A stretch of 64,000 nucleotides of DNA from Mycosarcoma maydis (Eukaryota > Basidiomycota > Ustilaginomycetes > Ustilaginales). This document shows positions 56,574 to 64,000 of the stretch, in pieces (position 1 is the stretch's first letter; every line of letters begins with the position of its first letter). The stretch is from positions 1,798,001 to 1,862,000 of the forward strand of contig NC_026479.1 in NCBI RefSeq assembly GCF_000328475.2. Reading direction: 5' to 3'. The notes beneath the pieces were generated by a model. The model worked only from the letters and a program-made list of their open reading frames with translations, ran no database searches and had not been told where the DNA came from. The position numbers were made by a program, and so were the translations under genes.

Positions 56574-57828
56574 CGGCAAATACCATCAGGAGTCAGCTCT
56601 CATTGAGGGGCGACTTTCACGATGTCCTGCCTACCGTAGCTGTCATTTGGCGTGGACTGTCCGGGTTTGGCAAACGAGGCGGTGGCGGCGTGTGTCACAC
56701 ATGATAGCGTGCCAAACACGAATATTCACGATTCACGATTAATTGTCAAGAATGCGGCCACAAGCAGTTGTAAATAATTTCCAATCGTGACTATATTTTG
56801 GTTTTCCTTGGGATTCTGATTGTTGAATCGGGAATCGGGGATAGATTAGTTGAAAGAGGGCACGATCGAATCGTAAATCGTGAATAAAACCGTGAAATCA
56901 CGATAGAATAATCGTGAATCACTATATATAATCACGAATCACGAATCACGAATCACGAATCACGAATCACGAATCGTGAATTTTACCTGCCGCTGCAACT
57001 CAAATGGGCTCAACAATCGTGAATAAAGTTGACAAGGCAAGAGGCCAGCTGGATCGTATGGGACGCTGCTGGCGGCAATCACGAATCGTGAATGTAAGCA
57101 GACATGGAAGTGACTAGAGCCGGTGGCGTTACACTGGCCGACGTTGAAGAAGCTAGCGACCGTATCGAGCGCTCAGTAGTCACGCCGATGTGAGCGTACA
57201 TTCGCAGAGGTAGCGGTGGTACTAAGTATGCATGCAAGATTTGTCGATGCTGTCCTGCTGCAGGTCAGGCTGGAACATAACTTACTGAAAGTCGTGGCGG
57301 TGTGAGTGCGTGGGTGCTGGGACCAAATGGCCATGATAGGCAGTCGGTGCTGGTTGAAGCACCGGAGGGGGCCACAGTGCTACGGCAAGCTCAAGCACCC
57401 AAACACTCGCGTTTGATTGGCGACGATGTTGTCGGGCCCAACTGCAAGTTGTTGCTCTCCTTTACGGAGGCCGCTCGATCAACTCTGACAAGGCTTTTTA
57501 CTGACGGTGACCTGCTGCGCTGCGTTGCTTGCTTCGACCGTCGGGTTTTCTGCACGTCTCAGTGCAGAGGTTCCGTCTCTTCCTGGTCCCACCCTTTACT
57601 GACCCACTTCGGCAGCTTTCATCCATGCTCTGCCGAGGACCTTCGGAGATAGCTACCACTCGTCTGTGCTTGGGTCACTCCAGATGAGGCTTCTTCTGTT
57701 CTTCGAACTTCGTTGCTAAACCTTACCTGTTATGATGCGCGTCTTCCCACTGTCAGCCATCTGTTAAAAGGCTGGCAACGCTCTTGGCCTTTGCATCTTC
57801 ATCTTCATTCTATCATGTTTAAGCCAGC
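56574..57828. other. Repeat-rich boundary downstream of fer3
   Basis: 1.25 kb without a convincing gene. The repeat family is densest here: near 56725, 56787, 56862-56990 and 57013-57095. An open frame at 57302-57652 begins with GTG and has no domain. The last 100 bp are pyrimidine-rich and precede the MFS gene. Confidence 0.5.
56931..56979. repeat. Tandem heptamer array (ATCACGA)6 with an inverted end
   Basis: Six perfect head-to-tail copies of ATCACGA (56931-56972), then one inverted-type unit ATCGTGA. This is the core of the dispersed ATTCACGATT family expanded in tandem. Confidence 0.9.
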
Positions 57829-59190
57829 ATGCTGCAAGCGCCGATTCTGATTGCTGCGTCCAGTAGTGGCCACGAGCAAGACTCCATACACGATAAGTCC
57901 ACATCGAAAGTAGAGACAACAGTGGTCACCCCCGTTTTAGAGGAGAAACGCGACCCGCCACAAGATGCGCTGCCAGAGCATACCGACGGAGGGCTGATCG
58001 CCTGGCTGCAAGTAGTCGCTTCGTTCATGCTCTTCTTCAACTCGTGGGGGTTGGTCAATACATACGGCGCATACCAAACCTTCTATGAGGCGGGCCCTCT
58101 GGCACATTACAGCTCGTCCAGCATCTCGTGGATAGGTTCGGTTCAGGCATTTCTACTTTTGCTCGTCGGTCCGCTCAGTGGCCCTCTCTTCGATCGCGGC
58201 TTTGTGCGAGCTCTCAACGCTGCTGGTACGGTCCTCATCGTACTTGGGTTGATGATGACGAGCATCAGTTCTCGGTACTACCAAATTCTTCTGTCACAAG
58301 GCGTTTGTACCGGTCTAGGGATGGGCACCATCTTCGTTCAAAGTGTGGCTATCCTGCCAGCCTACTTTATCAAACAGCGTGCGTTCGCTGCAGGCATCTC
58401 GGTATGCGGAAGCAGTCTTGGAGGCATCATATATCCCATCGTCTTTCAACGCCTTGAGCCCCGTATTGGATTCGGTTGGGCGACTCGCGTGCTTGCTTTC
58501 ATTGCATTAGCAACGCAAGCTGTTGCTGTGGCACTCATGCGTCAACGCAGTGCCACCAGCAAATCGCAAGTCTTAATAGATAAGACCACCTTCACACAAC
58601 CAAGCATGCTCGCTTTTTCTACCGCGGCGCTATTGGCATTTATGGGTCTTTACATCCCTTTCTACTACATTGGTATCTACAGTCAGAGAAAGGTTGACAA
58701 CGTGCCAAGTACGTTGCTAGCCTATCTTGTGCCAATTCTGAGTGCCGGTAGCGTCTTTGGACGAATTGTCCCCAACATTCTTGCAGACAGGTTCGGCTAT
58801 CTCAACATGTTTATCGTCACCTCTATTGCAGCTGCCACCACAGGCTATGCATGGCTTAGCGTCGACAGCACCTCCAAGCTCGTATTTTTCTGTTTCTTCT
58901 ACGGTGCCTTTTCAGGCAGCTATGTATCACTTCAGGGACCAACTGTGGCCATGCTGACGGCTGACAAGTCACGACTCGGTGCACGGATGGGCACATTTAG
59001 TCTCTTTACTGCTATCGGTATTCTGGTCGGCAATCCAGTCGCCGGTGCCATGATCGATGTCAACGAGGGTATATTCTGGCCAGCACAGGTCTTTTGTGCC
59101 ACCTTGATCGTCGGCGCAGCCATTTGCCTCATTCTAACTCGACATCTATGTACTTGCACGGCTTCGTCCAAGATTTTCGTTAAGACATAA
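57829..59190 (+). CDS. MFS transporter, monocarboxylate-porter (MCT) type
   Basis: 453 residues from ATG 57829, no intron. A hydrophilic N-terminus (~60 residues) precedes DGGLIAWLQVVASFMLFFNS, the usual start of fungal MCT-like porters (DGGxxAWxxV). Then comes WGLVNTYGAYQTFYE and about 12 membrane helices, including SISWIGSVQAFLLLLVGPLS, GICTGLGMG-like GVCTGLGMGTIFVQSV, QRAFAAGISVCGSSLGGIIY and ILADRFGYLNMFIV. These match the SLC16-like family used for riboflavin, monocarboxylates or secondary metabolites. The substrate is unknown. It lies between the NRPS and a BAHD-like acyltransferase. No consensus iron-GATA motif was seen in its upstream 1.2 kb, so membership of the iron regulon is not supported. 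Confidence 0.88.
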   Translation: MLQAPILIAASSSGHEQDSIHDKSTSKVETTVVTPVLEEKRDPPQDALPEHTDGGLIAWLQVVASFMLFFNSWGLVNTYGAYQTFYEAGPLAHYSSSSISWIGSVQAFLLLLVGPLSGPLFDRGFVRALNAAGTVLIVLGLMMTSISSRYYQILLSQGVCTGLGMGTIFVQSVAILPAYFIKQRAFAAGISVCGSSLGGIIYPIVFQRLEPRIGFGWATRVLAFIALATQAVAVALMRQRSATSKSQVLIDKTTFTQPSMLAFSTAALLAFMGLYIPFYYIGIYSQRKVDNVPSTLLAYLVPILSAGSVFGRIVPNILADRFGYLNMFIVTSIAAATTGYAWLSVDSTSKLVFFCFFYGAFSGSYVSLQGPTVAMLTADKSRLGARMGTFSLFTAIGILVGNPVAGAMIDVNEGIFWPAQVFCATLIVGAAICLILTRHLCTCTASSKIFVKT

Positions 59191-59995
59191 GGCGTTGTCT
59201 TGGTAAACGACATGGAGACGAAAGGAGCGCCTCGTTCACGATTCGTAATTACTACGTCTCAAAGTCTGGCAAAGTCCCTGTGACGCCTGAGTCTTTTTGG
59301 GTACTGCACGGTAACGTCGCAGGACTGTTCAGTGAATACACAAGGCCAATCGCCGATGCGGTTTCCGATCGCGACTCCAAAACACGATGTACGCCAAATG
59401 CACAGTTTCCAGCTGGGCTGATACCAGATCATTCGTGATTCACGATTTGTTGAACCTGAGTCGCGAAGTACGAGAAAGAAGCACAAAGGGACCATTTTAA
59501 ACAGCGCGTGAGGTGTGACGAATACAACTCGTGACTTGAAGCTTAACCGCTCACGACTGTACCCAAAGGAAGTCTAGACAACCAACCGGACTTGAGATGT
59601 AATCTTCAACTAACCCTCACTTATTACATAAGTGCATGTATCTCGTCTGGTCGCTATGTGCCTGTATTCAAGCTTGTGGATGGAATCACGAATCTCATAC
59701 GGAACAAAGCCATCAGCGCACGCTGGTCGTGAATAATCGTAACAATCGTGAATCCAAATTCAGACTCGTCATTGCTGGAAGCTAGACCAATACACCAAAC
59801 GGGTGCCCTAGATGCTGATTCGGATATGGTTTTCTACGTTCACTTCTGGTCTTCTCGTCTTTTCACACTGCTTTGCTTGCTTTGGTCTGAACCGTGCATC
59901 GCGATCATCAACGTACAATTAACGCTTACGGGTGCGGTTCGAACAGGATACAGGGAAAGTTCGGTACTTTATCCAAAAGACGTGCACCAACCTAT
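59191..59995. other. Convergent spacer, MFS / acyltransferase
   Basis: 805 bp between the two stop codons. Repeat copies near 59230, 59436, 59690, 59739 and 59750. No gene recognised. Confidence 0.5.
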
Positions 59996-61576
59996 CTACT
60001 GGTAGAGAGGGTATCGACCGAATCCGCGAGGATGGGTGGCGTCCTTGTGCGTCATGAAGCCGGTGAACCAGCACCCTTTGCCTGCCTCTCCCATCAACGC
60101 CCAGCGATATCGCTTTGTGCCAGAGATCGCCAAATCGGCATTGATGGCATCCGGCTTCAACACCTCCTGCGAGACGTCGGCTTGAGCCTCTTGGGGAAGC
60201 GCACCCCCAAAGTCGGTGGCACCAAATTTTACAGGTCTCCAGTCGGTCATGCCAGACCAGTAGTGATTAGGTTTGGCAAAGAGGTACATAGGCGCAGGCT
60301 TTTTGCGATTCTTCCACAATGTGTTGTTGAGCAACATGGTGATTGCATACTGCATATTGTCTGGGTCAGTGTAGTCCGCGAGCGACTCTCGAATGTGCAA
60401 CGCCAGCACTCCGAGCGGCATGGACACGAACTCTGCCGACGAGAGTGGCTTCACGGGGAAGGCGACAGCTCCACCCCAGAAAGGATGGGCAGGGTCCATC
60501 TCGGGGCGATATCCGGTTGCAGGCCTTCCCTTGGTGTTGCAGATGGCCAGCACGGAGCTGAGTCGCTTCTGGTTCTTGCGCGCGGCTTGGGTGTTTTGAA
60601 TGAGCCAAGCGAACAGCACATTGAGGCGGCTCAGCTTGACAGTCGCCACCTTTTTGATGTCTCCTGCCTCTTTCTCTGAGACCAAGGAAGAGGACTCGAG
60701 GTGGGCATCGACCTGGCTTTGAGCCTCTTGCACGAGCTGCTGTACGCGCTCCTCGGGCAAGTAGACGTAGTACTGTCCTATTTTCTTCTCTGGACGCGCT
60801 ACGTGGAGCTCCCACAATACTCTGGCTGCAAAGTTGACCTTGTCCAAGAAGCCAAACTTGTACCATCCTTTCGGATCTGGCAGCGGCGAGCCATCGACGT
60901 TCTTTGAAAGTGGACCTTCCGGAGCCAGATAATCGATGAAAGGGTCCTTGCCCAGGTCTTGCAGCGCTTCCGGCATATGGCCCTTGAGAATACCGGACCA
61001 AGCCTTCCAGATGCGGTGAAGACCAAAGCCATCTCCAATGATGTGACTGAGCGAAATACTTACGATGGTCGCATCGCTGAACAGAGTTGCCTGAGCTGTT
61101 ACAAAAGATTGATCCTCTTCAAGGAGCTGGTCAAAAGTGCGCGTGGCGTTGATGCATGTCAGCTCACGGCTGAGTTTGGGGTTGGGACCCGTACCAAGGC
61201 AAATGTCGGAAAGCTGTCCCGAGGTGATCCTCTTGCTGAAATTACTGTAGGTCTGGATGGAGCGATCCGAGACATCACGAGTGACGATCATCTTGCGCAG
61301 AGGTTCAGAGGATGAGCGACTCGTAGCTTCGAGCTGGGCGAGCTTGGCGGGATCAGGAACGTGGTACGCAATTCCACTGGTGGCGGTGTTACTGACTCGG
61401 ACTCGCGCAGCTACGAGCGGCCAAACACGGACAAGCTGATACCAGCTTTCTTCGAGCTTGGACAGGGATAACTGCTTGGAAAAGACGAGACCGACACTGG
61501 CAATGATCTCGGTGTTGCCAGTGGTGCTGTCCAGCACAGCAACCGGCACCGCGGTGTAACCCTCGGGAACTGACAT
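59996..61576 (-). CDS. BAHD-like (HxxxD) acyltransferase
   Basis: 526 residues from ATG 61576 (MSVPEGYTAVPVAVLD). The frame is open upstream (VFPSTYSIYINLKDGIIN) to 61633 without an ATG, and these residues look coding, so a short first exon may exist. The catalytic HxxxD is in VSISLSHIIGDGFGLHRIWK (about residue 200). The later block VKFGATDFGGALPQEA may correspond to the DFGWG structural motif but is divergent. Other conserved-looking parts are LEESWYQLVRVWPLVAARVR near the N-terminus and PLGVLALHIRESLADY. Such cytosolic enzymes move an acyl group from CoA to an alcohol or amine. It resembles fungal secondary-metabolism acyltransferases; substrate and link to the siderophore are unknown. Confidence 0.7.
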   Translation of the reverse strand: MSVPEGYTAVPVAVLDSTTGNTEIIASVGLVFSKQLSLSKLEESWYQLVRVWPLVAARVRVSNTATSGIAYHVPDPAKLAQLEATSRSSSEPLRKMIVTRDVSDRSIQTYSNFSKRITSGQLSDICLGTGPNPKLSRELTCINATRTFDQLLEEDQSFVTAQATLFSDATIVSISLSHIIGDGFGLHRIWKAWSGILKGHMPEALQDLGKDPFIDYLAPEGPLSKNVDGSPLPDPKGWYKFGFLDKVNFAARVLWELHVARPEKKIGQYYVYLPEERVQQLVQEAQSQVDAHLESSSLVSEKEAGDIKKVATVKLSRLNVLFAWLIQNTQAARKNQKRLSSVLAICNTKGRPATGYRPEMDPAHPFWGGAVAFPVKPLSSAEFVSMPLGVLALHIRESLADYTDPDNMQYAITMLLNNTLWKNRKKPAPMYLFAKPNHYWSGMTDWRPVKFGATDFGGALPQEAQADVSQEVLKPDAINADLAISGTKRYRWALMGEAGKGCWFTGFMTHKDATHPRGFGRYPLYQ

Positions 61577-62790
61577 GTTGATGATGCCGTCTTTCAAGTT
61601 GATGTAGATGGAGTAGGTTGATGGGAACACCAAAGTCTATCGTTGTTCAGCCTCCTCTTGTACTCGCCACGCTCCCAAAATCCCTGTGCGCCTGACAACA
61701 CATGTGCGCCACATCACTTGCCGACTGTTGCAACGTCTAGCCGCCTGGCTTGACTAGCTGCTGGCTGCGGTGGGATGTATCTCGCCAAGCAATGATTCCG
61801 AAGGAATCAAGCGCTGTTAAGAGCTTGCAGGAACAAGATTCACGCCTATCGATTTGCAGACAGGGTCCTGTCGAGCTACTCACACTCACACTCACACTCA
61901 CACTCACACTCACACTCACACTCACACTCACACTCACACTCACACCCTAGTTATTTTCTATCTCGCTTCAACTTGGCGCAACGATGTGCGACCTGGGCAA
62001 GGAGCCGAGGTTGCCACCCGCTAAGTCAGACAGGTTTCACAGCGCACAAATTACAGAATATTCGTGGTCGACTTGAGATAAGAAGCCGCAATTATTAATT
62101 ATTCTGGTATTTCCACCGAAACCAGATTTACGATTCGTGATTCGTGATTGCAACCAAACGTTCATAGTGAGTTGATTGCGCTTCTTGCGCTTATAGTCTA
62201 GCCGATACGCTTCACGATGCGATTCACGATTGGTCGAGCGAGTCACGAGTCGTGAGTTGATCGCCTTGTTTTTAAATATTTACGATTATACCTTTCTTGA
62301 GCGGCAGTCACAATTCACGAATCACGATTTCTCCTCTTTCATCTTTTGTGCCTACAATTCTAAAAAAAATCGTACCCAAACAAAGCAGACGTTGAGGCCA
62401 AAAGTCTCGATGGTTTTCCGAGCAAGGAGCCGCATTATGCACGTGCTCTAGTGACAGAGAGCGCCCGTCTCGTCAATAGCCGCTGTCACGAGCTTTTTGC
62501 ACAAGATTCGAGAGGGCGAGTTCAAGACAGCACGCCTTACCCGAACTCACCTTTTTGGTGTTGTTTGGTTTAGCTTCAACTGCCTGTAATAATCACAAGC
62601 GCCGATTCAGACGAATAGAAAAGCAAGTCAAATGCAAGAATGGGAACAACCAATGACCACAATAATCTACGAATTCAGTCCATTAAATGACGAGGCAAAC
62701 AAAAATTGAGTGAACGAGAACGTGCAAAGCCAAGCTTGACAAATGCAATCCGTGACCAAGGAAGCAACGAGAAAGAATACTTGTAAAAGG
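61577..62790. other. 1.2-kb spacer with microsatellite and dispersed repeats
   Basis: Contains the CTCACA array, an AGATAAG core near 62076, and repeat copies near 62128-62150, 62220 and 62312. No gene recognised. Confidence 0.5.
61879..61944. repeat. Hexanucleotide microsatellite (CTCACA)11
   Basis: Eleven uninterrupted CTCACA units, about 300 bp upstream of the acyltransferase ATG. Open on both strands, so it creates false repeat peptides. Confidence 0.95.
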
Positions 62791-63625
62791 CTAGGCCGCA
62801 ACCGATCGGCCAAATTTGCCATAGATCGGCATGAGACTTCGAGAAAGACCCGAGTTGAGTCGATCGTGACCGTGTGAGTGCATCGTCAGCACGGCAGCGT
62901 AGACAAGAGCACCTGAGACGGTGATGGCGTGTGAGCTAGGTGGCCTGTATAGCATCTTCTTTGCTGGCTTGATTGGCACTGGCGTCGAAGCGGAGGCGGT
63001 CAATATGGCCGAATCCGTCTTGTTGATGGGAGCGGCAATACCTGGCAACACGGACTGCACACCACGTCCGAGTACGAAGGCAAAAATCTGAAGTGCTACG
63101 GCTGACTGATCGAGCGAAAACGCTGCGCCACCAGCGACCAAGCCAGCAAGCAACGATTCTACCTTTGAATTGCTTGGGATTCCCACGATTCGTCCGTTGT
63201 TCTGCTTTCTAACCGAAGCCAGAGTCAGTACCAACGCCGTGTAGATGAAGGCCACAAGGCCGTTGTGGAAGGCGTGCTGTAGACATGCAGTCGCAATACC
63301 TCTTGCCGCCTTCTTGAGCTTTTGAACGCTGTTGATGTTGCCATAGATGATGACCATCACCAAAGAGTGCGAGAGACGCAGCCGGACCGCCGTGTTGATA
63401 GCTGTCTTTGTTGCCTGTTGAACGTAAAATGAAAAGGCGCAAAGAATGAGCATACTGAGTTGAAGAAACTACAAACGTCGGAACAGAAAGAGGCTAACTC
63501 ACAACGAGGGTGTGGGAAACAACGGGGTTGCCAACAGCGCGTTTGTACTGTAGAGAAACATTATTGAACACAGGTGGAAGGTAGATGTCCGGAAGAAGGA
63601 TGCTTGTACACTTGGTGAGCTTCAT
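62791..63625 (-). CDS. Tim17-superfamily / TMEM135-like membrane protein (5' end uncertain, next to gap)
   Basis: Two minus-strand exons are supported: 63625-63503 (from MKLTKCTSILLPD) and 63414-62791, giving 248 residues if 63625 is the true start. The frame continues open upstream of 63625 towards the N-gap at 63669, so the gene may be longer. The intron has a GTGAGT donor and CAG acceptor and joins VVSHTLV to ATKTAINTAV. Membrane segments include GLVAFIYTALVLTLASV and LLAGLVAGGAAFSLDQSAVA. The Gly-rich segment followed by LGRGVQSVLP resembles the AGFLAGLS...R motif of TMEM135/Tim17-type peroxisomal or mitochondrial proteins. The C-terminal 60 residues are less conserved-looking. Family assignment is tentative. 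Confidence 0.5.
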
Positions 63626-63668
63626 GGTATGGTAGAACCCTGCGCGGAAGTGACAGGAGCGAAACGAG

Positions 63669-63768
63669 NNNNNNNNNNNNNNNNNNNNNNNNNNNNNNNN
63701 NNNNNNNNNNNNNNNNNNNNNNNNNNNNNNNNNNNNNNNNNNNNNNNNNNNNNNNNNNNNNNNNNNNN
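63669..63768. other. Assembly gap (100 N)
   Basis: Exactly 100 unknown bases, the conventional length for a scaffold gap of unknown size. It lies in the 5' region of the preceding membrane-protein gene. Confidence 0.99.
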
Positions 63769-64000
63769 TATATACCGACAGGTGTGAAGGATAGCCTAAG
63801 GTAACAAGAAGCTGTGTTCAACGTGCAATACGTAAGATTGACTGTGAACGTGAACGTGGACCACACAGACCGTCGGCCACATCACGGACAAATCGCATAG
63901 TTATCAAAAGCTCGGCAGGAGAATAAACGTGAATATTATGCGAGTTTATTTTCCGGGTGAGACGTGGTGTGTGAAACTTGACTCGTGACGACTCGTGATT
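63769..64000. other. Right-edge sequence after the gap
   Basis: 232 bp with no recognisable gene. It ends in CTCGTGACGACTCGTGATT, a degenerate dispersed-repeat unit. Confidence 0.5.

Noticed and set aside
56931..56979. CRISPR-like or telomeric repeat
   Set aside because: The unit is 7 bp without spacers, in a eukaryote, and differs from the TTAGGG telomere repeat of smuts.
57302..57652. Open frame of 116 codons downstream of fer3
   Set aside because: It starts with GTG rather than ATG, has no recognisable domain and lies in repeat-rich boundary DNA.
61750..61950. Repeat peptide frames (Leu-Thr or Ser-Val runs)
   Set aside because: They are translations of the CTCACA microsatellite, not genes.

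Overview
The window comes from a smut fungus (Ustilaginaceae: the Ustilago/Sporisorium/Pseudozyma group). The reasons are short GT-AG introns, a lipase of the Candida (Moesziomyces) antarctica B type, and a ferrichrome A cluster laid out like that of U. maydis. Intergenic DNA is also littered with a short ATTCACGATT-type repeat. The species cannot be fixed from sequence alone. There is one 100-N assembly gap near the right end.

Left part (1-9.8 kb): housekeeping genes. These are the start of mdm10 (ERMES beta-barrel, cut by the window edge), a Nup49-type GLFG nucleoporin, a Mediator Med19/Rox3-like protein, the cytosolic Fe-S assembly factor Cia2 (MIP18) and a Pho80-type cyclin. A secreted CalB-like lipase follows after 1.6 kb without genes.

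10-16.3 kb: an aromatic catabolism cluster. It holds fumarylacetoacetase (five exons, one of only 17 nt), a CYP504-like P450 (probable phenylacetate 2-hydroxylase) and homogentisate 1,2-dioxygenase. Together they would take phenylacetate or tyrosine carbon through homogentisate to fumarate and acetoacetate. No maleylacetoacetate isomerase was seen.

16.4-24.5 kb: a mitochondrial hemerythrin-domain protein, a decayed GH43-like glycosidase (two nonsense codons and a frameshift), a thioesterase-like membrane protein and a NiCoT nickel/cobalt transporter. The spacers are rich in repeats.

25-56.6 kb: the ferrichrome A cluster. In order it holds an AIF2/AMID-like FAD oxidoreductase, the siderophore transporter Fer7, the ABCC transporter Fer6, the acyltransferase Fer5, the enoyl-CoA hydratase Fer4 and the giant NRPS Fer3 (4,830 aa by my splice model; A-T-C-A-T-C-A-T-C-T-C-T-C). 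fer6/fer5 and fer4/fer3 are divergent pairs, each with a promoter of about 1.68 kb. All promoters of the block, including that of the oxidoreductase, carry ATC(A/T)GATAA motifs of the iron-responsive GATA type (Urbs1 in U. maydis). Fer4 and Fer5 make and attach the methylglutaconyl group, Fer3 assembles the peptide, and Fer6/Fer7 are membrane transporters.

56.6-64 kb: a repeat-rich boundary with a tandem heptamer array, an MCT-type MFS transporter, a BAHD-like acyltransferase, a CTCACA microsatellite, and a TMEM135/Tim17-like membrane protein whose 5' end runs towards the assembly gap.
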